64,000 bases of DNA, taken from contig JAWLAI010000010.1 of assembly GCA_041395565.1 (NCBI GenBank), positions 62,001-126,000 on the forward strand, read 5' to 3'. Source of the DNA: Pseudomonadota bacterium (GTDB taxonomy: Bacteria > Pseudomonadota > Gammaproteobacteria > UBA9214). Below are positions 9,068-18,868 of the stretch, in pieces (the stretch's first letter is position 1; the number at the start of each line of letters is the position of its first letter). The translations under genes were made by a program, and so were the position numbers. The notes under the pieces are model-generated. The model made no database searches. It had not been told where the DNA came from and saw only the letters and a list, made by a program, of their open reading frames with translations.

Positions 9068-9442
9068 ATGCAGGGCATGCCAACCTGGACCATCCTCGGC
9101 GGCGGCTACCAGTCCTACCTCAAGGGGGATTACCAGGCCGCCTACGAGGAATGGCTGCCGCTGGCAGAACTCGGCGATGTCGAGGCCCAGTTCAATATCG
9201 GCGTCATGTACGACGAAGGCGCGGGCCGCCCCCAGGACCTCGCCATGGCCGCCGGCTGGTATCGCAAGGCTGCGCAGCAGGGCTTTGCGGACGCACAAAC
9301 CAATCTCGGCATGATGTATTACCACGGCCACGGCGTCGCCCGTGATCATGTCGAGGCAGCCAGGTGGTTCCGCCGCGCCGCCGATCAGGGAGACGCGGAA
9401 GCCGCCCGGTATCTCCGGATCCTGGAAGGCAACCCCGCCTAG
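9068..9442 (+). CDS. Sel1-repeat (TPR-like) protein
   Basis: A 124-residue protein made almost entirely of Sel1-like repeats of about 36 residues: AYEEWLPLAELGDVEAQFNI, then AAGWYRKAAQQGFADAQTNLG, then AARWFRRAADQGDAEAARYL. Such repeats mediate protein-protein contacts. There is no convincing signal peptide from this start. It is a single-gene unit between queD and nadA; I cannot name a partner. Confidence 0.8.
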   Translation: MQGMPTWTILGGGYQSYLKGDYQAAYEEWLPLAELGDVEAQFNIGVMYDEGAGRPQDLAMAAGWYRKAAQQGFADAQTNLGMMYYHGHGVARDHVEAARWFRRAADQGDAEAARYLRILEGNPA

Positions 9443-9538
9443 GCAGTACCGAAACGTGCCTGAAACCCACGCCCCTGCTACTCTTCTATCATACAAACAT
9501 CATGTTATTTAATTAATCGCACATTATTTCGAGACAGG

Positions 9539-10609
9539 ATGGCCGCCCAGGTGAGTGACGCAGCAGACATCGAGATACCACCGATCGTGCTTGACCAGGC
9601 CTATCCGCTACCCGGCAGCGTGGGCCCGCCTGCATACGCACCCGGAGAACGCGAGGCCCTGACCGACGAGATCGGTGAGCTCCTGCGTGTGAAAGACGCG
9701 GTGCTGGTCGCGCACTACTACACGGACGAAGACCTGCAGATGATTGCCGACCGGACCGGCGGCACGGTGTCTGACTCGCTGGAGATGGCGCGCTTCGGCA
9801 ACCGTCATCCGGCCTCCACCCTCGTGGTCGCCGGGGTGCGCTTCATGGGCGAGACGGCCAAGATCCTCAACCCTGAAAAACGGGTGCTGATGCCGACACT
9901 GAAAGCGGAATGCTCACTCGACCTCGGCTGCCCGGCGGACAAATTCATCCCTTTCTGCGACGCCCATCCCGATCGCACCGTGGTGGTCTACGCGAACACC
10001 AGTGCCGAGGTGAAGGCCCGTGCCGACTGGGTGGTAACCTCCAGTATCGCGGTGGACGTCGCGCGGCATTTGAAGGAACAGGGCCGGAAGATTCTCTGGG
10101 CGCCCGATCGCTATCTCGGCGACTACGTGCGCCGTGTCACCGGCGCCGACATGTTGCTGTGGCAGGCCAGCTGCATCGTGCACGAGCGTTTCAAGGCGGA
10201 GGCGCTGGAAAACCTGGCGCGCCAGTACCCGGATGCCGCCGTCCTGGTACACCCCGAATCCCCCGAGGCGGTCATCGCACTGGCCGACGTGGTCGGCTCG
10301 ACCACCCAGCTGATCAATGCCACGCGGCGGCTGCCCAACAAGCGCTTCATCGTCGCCACCGATAACGGCATCTTCTACAAGATGAAGCAGGCAGCCCCGG
10401 ACAGGATCTTCATGGAGGCGCCCTCGGCCGGCGCAGGCGCGACCTGCGAGAGCTGTGCCCATTGCCCGTGGATGGCGATGAACAACCTGCGCAACCTGGC
10501 CGAGGTCCTGAGAACCGGCAGTAACGAGATCCAGGTCGATCCCGAGGTCGGCCGCAAGGCGCTCCGGGCAACGCAACGCATGGTCGACTTCGCTGCCGGC
10601 AAGGGCTGA
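9539..10609 (+). CDS. nadA: Quinolinate synthase NadA
   Basis: A 356-residue NadA. It condenses iminoaspartate with dihydroxyacetone phosphate to quinolinate for NAD synthesis, using a [4Fe-4S] cluster in the cytosol. Substrate-binding motifs include VLVAHYYTDEDLQ and the SDSLEMARFG segment. Cluster-region cysteines are seen in LKAECSLDLGCPADKF, LLWQASCIVHERF and ATCESCAHCPWMAMNNL. Length and motif order match the proteobacterial form. The TIGR03790 gene starts 12 bases after the stop, suggesting co-transcription. Confidence 0.97.
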   Translation: MAAQVSDAADIEIPPIVLDQAYPLPGSVGPPAYAPGEREALTDEIGELLRVKDAVLVAHYYTDEDLQMIADRTGGTVSDSLEMARFGNRHPASTLVVAGVRFMGETAKILNPEKRVLMPTLKAECSLDLGCPADKFIPFCDAHPDRTVVVYANTSAEVKARADWVVTSSIAVDVARHLKEQGRKILWAPDRYLGDYVRRVTGADMLLWQASCIVHERFKAEALENLARQYPDAAVLVHPESPEAVIALADVVGSTTQLINATRRLPNKRFIVATDNGIFYKMKQAAPDRIFMEAPSAGAGATCESCAHCPWMAMNNLRNLAEVLRTGSNEIQVDPEVGRKALRATQRMVDFAAGKG

Positions 10610-10621
10610 TCCGGGCCGCAC

Positions 10622-11650
10622 ATGCGCATGCGGCTCACCGTCCTCCTGGTGCTCGCACTCGGCCTCATGGGCGGATGCGACGCGGCTATCGACCAGCCAG
10701 CGCCGGCGCCTGCCACCCTCGGACCGGAACACCTAGCCGTCATCGTCAACGACCGCGACCCGCTGAGCCGTGAGATCGTAGACTATTATGTCGCCCGACG
10801 CCGGATCCCCGCAGCCAATGTCATCCATGTGCAGTTCCCGCCCGGAGGCAGCGTCATGCGAGTGCAGGATTTTCTGCCACTGCGGGCGGAGGTGCTGCGC
10901 CAGACCCCGGCGACGGTCCAGGCCTATGCCCTGGCGTGGACCACGCCCTACCGGGTCGGCTGCATGTCGATCACGACCGCCATGGCGGCAGGTTTCCGCA
11001 AGGAATTCTGCGCAATCGGCTGCAAACCCACCGCAGCCAGCCCCTATTTTGATTCAGACAGCCATCGGCCCTTCGATGATTTCGGCTGGCGTCCGAGCAT
11101 CCTGCTGGCCGGCACCACCCTCGCCGCGGTGAAGTCGCTGATCGACCGTGGCGTGGCCGCCGACGGTACGCATCCTGCGGGCGACGGTTTTCTCATGGTC
11201 ACCTCGGACCGTGCCAGGAATGCCCGCGCCCGTTTCTATCAGGGCATCCTGCTGCTGCAGTCCGATCGCTTCCGGCTGCACCTCCTGCAGCAGAACAGCC
11301 TTAAGGATAGAAAGGACGTGCTGTTCTATTTCACCGGTTTGGCGACCGTACCCGACATCGACACGAATACCTTCCTGCCGGGCGCGATCGCCGATCACCT
11401 GACATCGGCAGGCGGCCAGCTCACCGACAGCAGACAGATGAGCAGCCTGCGCTGGCTGGAAGCGGGGGCTACCGGCAGCTACGGCAGTGTCACAGAGCCC
11501 TGCAACTACGTGCAGAAGTTCCCGCGACCGAATATCGTCATCAATCGCTATCTCAATGGCGAGACGCTGCTGGAAGCATACTGGAAAAGCGTGCAATGGC
11601 CGGGCCAGGGCGTCTTCATCGGCGAACCACTGGCCAGCCCGTTCCATTGA
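10622..11650 (+). CDS. TIGR03790 family protein, putative lipoprotein
   Basis: A 342-residue protein with an N-terminal hydrophobic signal and lipobox-like LMGGC (residues ~16-20). The body matches the TIGR03790 pattern as I remember it: HLAVIVNDRDPLSREIVDYY near the start, then PYRVGCMSITTAMAAGF, and a C-terminal GATGSYGSVTEPCNYVQKFP. The function of this family is unknown; members are exported. The gene follows nadA closely, though a metabolic relation is not evident. Confidence 0.8.
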   Translation: MRMRLTVLLVLALGLMGGCDAAIDQPAPAPATLGPEHLAVIVNDRDPLSREIVDYYVARRRIPAANVIHVQFPPGGSVMRVQDFLPLRAEVLRQTPATVQAYALAWTTPYRVGCMSITTAMAAGFRKEFCAIGCKPTAASPYFDSDSHRPFDDFGWRPSILLAGTTLAAVKSLIDRGVAADGTHPAGDGFLMVTSDRARNARARFYQGILLLQSDRFRLHLLQQNSLKDRKDVLFYFTGLATVPDIDTNTFLPGAIADHLTSAGGQLTDSRQMSSLRWLEAGATGSYGSVTEPCNYVQKFPRPNIVINRYLNGETLLEAYWKSVQWPGQGVFIGEPLASPFH

Positions 11651-11743
11651 ACGGGTTGTACCTTTGGACAATTTACACGATCCGCTCCGGAATTTAGCCT
11701 GTAGCTGCAGTATCGAACAATACCAAAAACCAGGAGCACAGCA

Positions 11744-12106
11744 GTGACGCATCACGTCGCACGGATGCATGACGTCAGCCCGGGATTTGCCGCGATCAGC
11801 AAGCCCGGCACATTGTCTTTGCTCGCACATATTGTTCGGGGCACCGTCGCTGACGGCATGCAGGTGCCCGTCCTGCTCTGCATCGCAGCCGGCGTCGGCA
11901 TGTACCACTACGGCTTCGCCCATCACCAGAGCCTGGCCATGCTGCTGGCCACCGGCATCCTTGTTACCGGGCTGATCCGGGGCTGCGCCGCATGGCAGCA
12001 GGAACTGGACGAATACCAGCGCCAGCTGGCGATCGCCAGACTTGTACAGCTCGATTACGAAAGCCAGAATGCGATACCGGGTTTCTACCCGCCGCGACAT
12101 TACTAG
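11744..12106 (+). CDS. Small membrane protein of unknown function
   Basis: A 120-residue protein beginning with GTG at 11744, preceded at seven bases by an AGGAG ribosome-binding site, which supports that start (an ATG seven codons in is the alternative). Two adjacent hydrophobic helices span about residues 45-60 and 66-84 (MQVPVLLCIAAGVGMYHYG and SLAMLLATGILVTGLI), followed by a soluble, charged tail. No family recognised. Confidence 0.55.
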   Translation: MTHHVARMHDVSPGFAAISKPGTLSLLAHIVRGTVADGMQVPVLLCIAAGVGMYHYGFAHHQSLAMLLATGILVTGLIRGCAAWQQELDEYQRQLAIARLVQLDYESQNAIPGFYPPRHY

Positions 12107-12437
12107 GATCCATCTCACTAACCCGCGCGATACTGCATACCGGGCAGCCAGCACCCTGCAGCGCGGTGGGCCTCATGCCGCTGCTTGAACCGCGAACAGC
12201 GCCGATGGCAGGGACAGTTGCAGCCGCGCAGCGCTCAGCGGTCTAGTCCAGGCCAAACCGGCGTTGCCGGACGGGGAATCCCGGCGGTATTGCCGCGCCC
12301 GCGCTGCCGGAACAAACCCGGAGCGCCAGCCGCGCCTCACGCCAACACTTGCCTCCTGCGTGATAACATCTGTATGGTTGTCGCGACCAGCCGGGCAGCG
12401 ACTATACCTGCCGGCCCAACCGTAACCGCCTGGAGCG
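12107..12437. other. Intergenic region upstream of the sucrose cluster
   Basis: There is no supportable gene here. The last 60 bases contain CTATACC (near 12399) that could be a -10 element for sucrose-phosphate synthase, possibly of the stress-sigma type, but the -35 spacing is poor, so I do not call a promoter. Confidence 0.4.
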
Positions 12438-14585
12438 ATGGACAATACCGAGCGCAAACCGTACCTGCTGCTGCTCAGCATCCATGGTCTGATACGCGCA
12501 CACGATCTCGAGCTGGGGCGGGATGCCGACACCGGCGGCCAGACCAAGTATGTGGTGGATCTCACGCGCGCTCTCGGCGCCAGGGCGGATGTCGGCCGGG
12601 TCGACCTGGTCACGCGCCGCATTGTCGACCCATCGATCAGCGCCGACTACGGCCGCCCCGAAGAACGGCTGTCCGACAAGGCAAGCATCATCCGCATCGA
12701 TGCCGGCCCCGACGAGTACATCCCCAAGGAACAGCTGTGGGATCATCTCGACAGCTTCGTTGACAACCTGGTCAACTGGCTGAACAGTCAGCACCGCACA
12801 CCCGACCTGGTGCACAGTCACTACGCCGACGCCGGCTACGTCGGCACCCGGCTCGCCAACCTGCTGGGCGTCCCGCTCGTGCATACCGGGCACTCGCTCG
12901 GCCGCGACAAGCGCAAGCGGCTGCTCGCCCGCGGGCTGTCTGGCGAAAGCATCGAACGCACCTACAACATCCGGCGGCGCATCGATGCCGAAGAGGAAGT
13001 GCTCGCCAATGCGGATCTGGTTGTCACCAGCACCCACAACGAGATCGAGGAGCAGTACGGACTCTATAATTACTACGACCCGGCGCGCATGCGCGTCATC
13101 CCGCCGGGTACCGACCTGGTACAGTTCCGCCCACCGGCCGCGAGCGAATCTTTCGCCTTCGCGGCACGCCTGGAACCTTTCCTCAGCCGGCCAGACAAGC
13201 CCCTCGTGCTGGCGCTGTCACGCCCCGATGAGCGCAAGAACATCCTGAGTCTGATCGAGGCATACGGTGAATCGCATTCGCTGCAGGAGGCTGCCAATCT
13301 CCTGATCGTTGCCGGTAGCCGCGATGATATCCGCGATATGGATACCGGTGCGCGTTCCGTCCTGACCAACATCCTGCTGCTGATCGACAGCTACGATCTC
13401 TATGGCAGGGTCGCCGTGCCCAAAAGCCATCGCGCCAACGAGGTTCCGGAGATCTATCGGCTCGTGGCGGCATCCGGGGGGGTATTCATCAATCCGGCAC
13501 TGACTGAACCATTCGGCCTGACGCTGCTGGAGGCTGCCGCTACCGGTCTGCCGATTGTGGCGACAGAGAACGGCGGACCGGTGGATATCATCGCTAACTG
13601 CAGGAACGGCATCCTCGTGGATCCACTCGACCGGGATGCGATCAGCAAGGCGCTGCTCAAGCTGCTCAGGGACCGCGAGGCCTGGCAGGTCGCCGCACGC
13701 AATGGCATCGAAGGTGTACGCCGGCACTACTCCTGGGAGGCACACGCCGACAAATACATGGAGCAGATCGGTCGCCTGCACGGCAAGAGCCGTCCGGTTG
13801 ACTGGGAGCGACCGCGCCCGCGCGCAATGCATTTCCGCGACCGCGCGCTGTTCACGGACCTGGACCAGAACCTGGTCGGCAACCCGGCCGCCCTGCAGAG
13901 TTTTTCCGAGGTCATGCGCCGTAACCGCAAGTGCGTAACTTTCGGTATCGCCACCGGCCGCCGTATCGACTCCGCGCTGGCGATAATCAAGAAATACCGC
14001 ATTCCGACACCCGACGTGTTGATCAGCAGTCTAGGCACACGTATCCACTACGGGCAATCCCTGACCGAGGACAACTACTGGGCCGACCACATCGATCACC
14101 ACTGGAACCCGCTGCGGGTTCGGCGCGTGATCGGCGAACTGCCCGGCATCAAGCCACAGTCCAAGCATGACCAGAGCCGCTTCAAGCTGTCCTACTATTA
14201 CGACGCCCAGGCCGCACCGTCCTACGATGAGATCGTCACACTGATCCGCCAGAACGATCTGACCGCCAATGTATACATATCTTTTGGCCAGTTCCTCGAC
14301 ATCATTCCCTCACGCGCCTCCAAGGGCCAGGCGCTGCGCTATGTCGCCCAGCGCCTCGATATCCCGCTGGAACATATCCTTGTTGCCGGCGGTTCGGGCG
14401 CGGACGAGGACATGATGCGCGGCAACACACTTGCCGTGGTGGTCGGCAACCGGCATCACGAGGAACTTTCCCAGCTGACTGACCAGGACAGCATCTATTT
14501 CGCCCAACAACCGCATGCCATGGGCATACTCGAGGCAATCGATCATTATGACTTCTTCAACAGCTGCGAGATTCCCGCTGACTGA
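12438..14585 (+). CDS. sps: Sucrose-phosphate synthase (GT4) with HAD-like C-terminal domain
   Basis: A 715-residue bidomain protein. Residues ~5-460 are a GT-B glycosyltransferase with the sucrose-synthase/SPS signatures GRDADTGGQTKYVVDL, VHTGHSLGRDKRKRL and a C-terminal GVFINPALTEPFGLTLLEAA (donor binding, E-x7-E type). It makes sucrose-6-phosphate from a nucleotide-glucose and fructose-6-phosphate. Residues ~465-715 are a HAD-IIB domain like sucrose-phosphatase, but the catalytic DxDxT is DLDQN (in LFTDLDQNLVG), so the phosphatase domain is probably inactive, as in other bidomain SPS. Stop and next start overlap (TGATG) with the phosphatase gene. The cluster probably makes sucrose as a compatible solute. 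Confidence 0.93.
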   Translation: MDNTERKPYLLLLSIHGLIRAHDLELGRDADTGGQTKYVVDLTRALGARADVGRVDLVTRRIVDPSISADYGRPEERLSDKASIIRIDAGPDEYIPKEQLWDHLDSFVDNLVNWLNSQHRTPDLVHSHYADAGYVGTRLANLLGVPLVHTGHSLGRDKRKRLLARGLSGESIERTYNIRRRIDAEEEVLANADLVVTSTHNEIEEQYGLYNYYDPARMRVIPPGTDLVQFRPPAASESFAFAARLEPFLSRPDKPLVLALSRPDERKNILSLIEAYGESHSLQEAANLLIVAGSRDDIRDMDTGARSVLTNILLLIDSYDLYGRVAVPKSHRANEVPEIYRLVAASGGVFINPALTEPFGLTLLEAAATGLPIVATENGGPVDIIANCRNGILVDPLDRDAISKALLKLLRDREAWQVAARNGIEGVRRHYSWEAHADKYMEQIGRLHGKSRPVDWERPRPRAMHFRDRALFTDLDQNLVGNPAALQSFSEVMRRNRKCVTFGIATGRRIDSALAIIKKYRIPTPDVLISSLGTRIHYGQSLTEDNYWADHIDHHWNPLRVRRVIGELPGIKPQSKHDQSRFKLSYYYDAQAAPSYDEIVTLIRQNDLTANVYISFGQFLDIIPSRASKGQALRYVAQRLDIPLEHILVAGGSGADEDMMRGNTLAVVVGNRHHEELSQLTDQDSIYFAQQPHAMGILEAIDHYDFFNSCEIPAD

Positions 14586-15433
14586 TGCCTGATCGACTGC
14601 TGGTATGCACCGACCTCGACCGCACCCTGCTGCCAAACGGTCCGGAGTCGGAATCCCCCTTGGCGCGTGAACACTTTGCCAGACTGGTGGCAGACCCGCG
14701 GGTCACGCTCGCCTATGTCAGCGGACGGCACCGGGCACTGGTGGAACAGGCCATCTTCAATTACTGCCTACCGGTCCCGGATTTCGTGGTCGGCGACGTC
14801 GGCACGACCATCTACCAGGTGGGGGAAGCGCAGGCCTGGCAGCGCCTGACCACGTGGGAAGACGAATTCGCGAGCGACTGGGCCGGCAGGACGCATGCCG
14901 ACCTCAAGACCCTGCTGCATGACCTGTCCGCACTGCAGCTGCAGGAAATGAGCAAGCAGAACGTATACAAGCTGAGTTATTACGTGCCGCTGGAGAGCGA
15001 CCGTGACGCCTTGTCAGCCGTCATCCGGCACCGCTTCCACGAGGCCGGCATTCACGCATCCCAGATCTGGAGTACGGACGAACCGATGGGTATCGGCCTG
15101 CTGGATATCCTGCCGGAGCACGCGAGCAAGCTGCATGCCGTCGAGGCGTTGATGCGGCTGAACGGCTTCGACTGCGGCAATACCGTCTTCTGCGGCGACA
15201 GCGGCAACGATATCGAGGTACTTGCCAGCCCCATACCCGCCGTGCTGGTCGCCAACGGGAACCCCGACGTCAAGGAGCTCGCCAGGCGCCTGGCCGACGA
15301 GATGGGATGCGGCGATCAACTCTATATTGCCCGGGGCGGCTTCCTGGGCATGAACGGGAACTACAGTGCCGGTATACTTGAAGGGATTGTCCATTACCAT
15401 CCGGCCGTCACCGGCTGGCTCCAGGAGTCGTAA
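14585..15433 (+). CDS. spp: Sucrose-6-phosphate phosphatase (HAD-IIB)
   Basis: A 282-residue HAD phosphatase with an intact nucleophile loop, VCTDLDRTLLPNG (DxDRT), the YVSGRH motif II region, and CGDSGNDIEVLAS (motif IV with the metal-binding aspartates). It hydrolyses sucrose-6-phosphate to sucrose, completing the step that the inactive HAD domain of the upstream synthase presumably cannot. The start codon overlaps the synthase stop by one base, so translation is coupled. Confidence 0.9.
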   Translation: MPDRLLVCTDLDRTLLPNGPESESPLAREHFARLVADPRVTLAYVSGRHRALVEQAIFNYCLPVPDFVVGDVGTTIYQVGEAQAWQRLTTWEDEFASDWAGRTHADLKTLLHDLSALQLQEMSKQNVYKLSYYVPLESDRDALSAVIRHRFHEAGIHASQIWSTDEPMGIGLLDILPEHASKLHAVEALMRLNGFDCGNTVFCGDSGNDIEVLASPIPAVLVANGNPDVKELARRLADEMGCGDQLYIARGGFLGMNGNYSAGILEGIVHYHPAVTGWLQES

Positions 15434-15448
15434 CCGCGGAACGCACGC

Positions 15449-16336
15449 ATGAAACATAGCGGGATCTACATCTTCGGCGAGGTGTTGTTCGACCACTTTC
15501 CCGATGGCACGCGGGTGCTGGGCGGCGCGCCCTTCAACGTTGCCTGGCACCTGCAGGCATTCGGACTCGAACCCTGCTTCATCAGCCGGATCGGCGCTGA
15601 CGCCGAGGGCGCTGAGGTGATCGGTGCCATGCGCGACTGGGGCATGGACACGCGGGCGGTACAAATCGACGAGCAACGGCCCACAGGCCGGGTTAGTGTG
15701 CAGATCGTGGACGATGAGCCGGCCTACGACATCGTTGCCGACTGCGCCTACGATGCCATCGAACCGCAACCGGACCTGATCCCCGACGACGCCTTCGTGT
15801 ATCACGGCTCACTTGCCATCCGGATGCCGCGATCACGGCAGACCCTGGATACGTTCGTGCATGCCGCCAGTACCGGCACCTGCTTTCTCGACGTCAACCT
15901 GCGCCCACCGTGGTGGCATCGGGCAGATGTCCTGGCCCGGGTTAAATCAGCGCACTGGGTCAAACTCAATACCGACGAGCTGGGCCTGCTCGCACCGGAC
16001 ACCGCCCGGGACGAGGCTCAGGCCGAAGCATTTCTTGCCGAGAACGATCTGGAGGGACTGATCCTGACGCAGGGCGCGGAAGGCGCCCGCGCCCTGACCC
16101 GTGACGGCGCGCAGTTCACGGTCAGGCCCGGCGCCGCGGTCAGCGTCGTGGACACCGTCGGCGCCGGCGACGCCTTCACCGCGGTCACGATCCTCGGCAT
16201 CGTTTCCGGCTGGCCGCTGGCGCCGACACTGGAACGTGCCCAGGTCTTTGCCTCGCAAATCGTCGGCCGGCGCGGCGCGACTGTCGCCGAACGCGGCTTT
16301 TATCAACCACTGTGCCAGGCCTGGGGCCTGAGCTGA
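15449..16336 (+). CDS. frk: Fructokinase-like PfkB-family sugar kinase
   Basis: A 295-residue ribokinase/PfkB-fold kinase. The N-terminal glycine motif is VLGGAPFNVAWHL, and the C-terminal signature DTVGAGDAFTAV contains the catalytic aspartate. Position directly after sps-spp and before an amylosucrase remnant matches the sps-spp-frk-ams clusters known from halotolerant methanotrophs, where the kinase phosphorylates fructose and recycles it to fructose-6-phosphate. Substrate assignment rests on this context. Confidence 0.88.
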   Translation: MKHSGIYIFGEVLFDHFPDGTRVLGGAPFNVAWHLQAFGLEPCFISRIGADAEGAEVIGAMRDWGMDTRAVQIDEQRPTGRVSVQIVDDEPAYDIVADCAYDAIEPQPDLIPDDAFVYHGSLAIRMPRSRQTLDTFVHAASTGTCFLDVNLRPPWWHRADVLARVKSAHWVKLNTDELGLLAPDTARDEAQAEAFLAENDLEGLILTQGAEGARALTRDGAQFTVRPGAAVSVVDTVGAGDAFTAVTILGIVSGWPLAPTLERAQVFASQIVGRRGATVAERGFYQPLCQAWGLS

Positions 16337-16355
16337 GACAACCGGCGGCCGCTGC

Positions 16356-18208
16356 ATGTACGAACAGGTTTCCCACTCACTGCTGAACCGGATTCTCGAC
16401 AACCTCCCCGCGGATATCCGCGCCCAGGATCTGCGCCATTTCTACATCAGGCTGGGCGCGAATTTCTACGCCATCCATTCCCTGTTTCATCACCTCTACG
16501 GCGGGCGCGAGGATTTCGAGGCGCAGATGACGCGGCTGGTGGAGGTACTGGCGCGTCATGATCTGGCGCGGGACCCCGAACTGCGTGAGCTGGACCGCCA
16601 GCGCGAGGAAAACCACAACTGGTTCCTGAGCCAGGAATTGGTCGGCATGGCGCTGTACTGCGACGGTTTCGCCGGCAACCTGCAAGGCCTGGAATCAAGG
16701 CTGTCGTATCTGCAGGAACTCGGCGTCAACATGCTGCACATCATGCCGATCCTGAAATGCCCCGAAGAGCGCCGGTGACGGCAGCTGTGCAATCAGCAAC
16801 TTCCGCGCCCTGGACAGGCGCGCCGGCGCACTCGAGGACCTGCGCTCATCGCCGCCTCTTGCGCAAGCGCGGATGCTGCGACCTTGGACAGTGGTCGTCA
16901 CACCTCGGACGAACACGAATGGGCGGCGTGCCGCGTGCCGGAGAACAACACCAGGACTACTAATACTGCTTCGACAACCGCGACATCCCCGACATGTTCC
17001 GAAGGAGACCAGCGCCCGAGAGTATTCCCGGAAACGGCCCCAGGCAGCTTCACCTGGGACGAGGCGATGAGCAAGTGGGTCTGACATTGGTAACAATGCC
17101 AGTGGGACCTGAACTACGCCCAATCCCGCGGTATTCATCGAAATGGTGGATATCATCCTGTTCTGGGCAGGCCGGGCGCGCGCATCGTGCGGCCTCGACA
17201 CGCTGTCGCCTTCCTCATGGAAGAAAATCGGCACGACCTGCCAGAACAGGCGCGAGGCGCACCTGATCCTGCAACTGCTCAAGGACTGCTGCCGGTGACC
17301 GCACGCGGCGCTCTTCATCGCCGAGGCCATCGTCGCACCGGTAGAGATAGCGAAATACTTTGGTGAGGACGCCGTCATCGCCAAGGAGTGGAGATCGCCT
17401 ACAACGCCTTGCTGCTGGCACTGCTCTGGGATACGGTGGCCTTCGCGCGAACCTGTTGAGGATATCGGCGTGCGCAACCACCGAACAGCTCGATCGCGCG
17501 CCACCTGGCTGAACTACATCGCTGCCATGACGACATCGGCCTGGTTTCGACGACAACGACGTCGCCGGCTATGATCCGCTGGCGCACCGCCTCCTGGTGG
17601 ATTACTTCACGGGCGATACGACGCTCACCGGCCCGCGGCCAGCCGTTCGCGAGCAACCCGAAGCGACGCACGCATATCCGGCTGCGCTCGCCTCGCTGGT
17701 CGGGCTCGGCACGGCGCTGGAGCCTGGCGATCGAGATCGATATGGCTGCTCAGCTGTGTCTGCTGCTGCACGGCATGATCATGTCATACGGCGGCATCAC
17801 CCCCTGCTCTACTACGGCGACGAGATCGGCACTCAACGACTGCACCGTTCAACTTTGCAGCGTGGAGGCGGCACGACGCCGAGGGGCTTGCAGAAAATGA
17901 TCGCCGTGCACCCAAATCGATCCCGGCATTCGCCGACTTCAGCAGCAACCGCGAACTGCTCGATACCGGCAATGCCGCATTTCGTCATGCGCAATGATCC
18001 GTTCCACAGCGGCGAGAACGTCCTGGTAGTGACGAACTTCGACCGCGCCCCACAGCCGCTCGACCTGATCGATCTGCGCAATCGCGGGCGTTTTGCCTAT
18101 GGACAGGTGCAGGATCTTTGCTCCGGCGAATCGCCTTCGCTCTACAAGGATACGCTGGTCATCCCGCCCTACCGCTTCTACTGGCTCAGCGACCGCCCGT
18201 CATTCTAG
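16356..18208 (+). pseudogene. ams: Amylosucrase pseudogene (GH13)
   Basis: The first 140 residues read cleanly (LRHFYIRLGANFYAIHSLFH; SYLQELGVNMLHIMPILKCP) and match the start of amylosucrase, then a frameshift near 16765 leads to a TGA. Downstream fragments of the same enzyme appear in changing frames: SNFRALD (~16796), HTSDEHEW (~16899), an in-frame TAA inside the expected DYYYCFDNRDIPD (~16962), TAPGSFTWDEAMSKWV (~17037), QNRREAHLILQLLKDCC (~17242), and an intact end SGESPSLYKDTLVIPPYRFYW to 18208. The catalytic region around 17170-17210 is scrambled, and roughly 80 or more bases are missing near 17840-17880. Many independent indels show real decay, not one sequencing error. The intact enzyme splits sucrose to fructose and glucan. 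Confidence 0.92.
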
Positions 18209-18868
18209 CGCCGCGCTCAATACCCCGTGGCCAGCCGCGGCATGGTCGGCAGTGGCCTGCCCGCGATTGTTGCCGGACCCGTCGACAATACCGGACAAAA
18301 CCACTGGATTATTAATGTATTAACGGGTTTTGCGAGCTTTCGGCACCCGCGTGTCGTCATTACCCGACGTCTTCTGCCCGCATTCCGGCTAACCCGATGT
18401 ATTGGCACGGCTGCCAACTGATCCTGATTGGCGACAGCATTGCTGTCTCGGCACGGACCCAACTGGCTCCAAGCAACGGCAATCCAACAGCATTCAACGG
18501 TTTTATCATTTTTAATCATGCAATTGCACCGGCGTCACGGCCGCGGCATACGTTTTTCCCCCGTGGACATCACTAGCAACATGTCAGCCCGATGACGTCC
18601 GCGGATGTTCGATCGCGCTGTTGCCGCCGGTACGCGATCCGGCGCCGAAGAATAGCTATATCATCATGTTCTAATTATCTTTTCCATGGCAGCACGGTCC
18701 GAACAGGCGCGGCCTGGCGACGGAAATCCGACGCTGTTTCCTTCCCAGCACCCTGAAATGCGCTGGCACGCTCCTTGCCTTTCGAATTTGCGCACAGCAT
18801 CACAAGACCGGCATCAGGAGCCGCTGGCGCGGCGCCGATAGCATTAATAACTGTTACATCAATGGAAT
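18209..18868. other. 660-bp intergenic region with a sigma-54 promoter near its end
   Basis: I see no coding region. Base composition is more mixed than in the genes, with AT-rich patches around 18300-18330 and 18655-18690. The only strong signal is the -24/-12 element at 18764-18778. The long stretch upstream of it is the right size and place to hold enhancer sites for a sigma-54 activator, but I cannot define them. Confidence 0.5.
18764..18779 (+). promoter_or_regulatory. Sigma-54 (RpoN) -24/-12 promoter
   Basis: TGGCACG at 18764-18770, four bases, then TTGC at 18775-18778: a full match to TGGCACG-N4-TTGC, with the invariant GG and GC separated by exactly ten bases. It lies about 90 bases upstream of the FN3 lipoprotein start at 18869. 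A second equally good element precedes the related lipoprotein at 35596. Confidence 0.85.
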
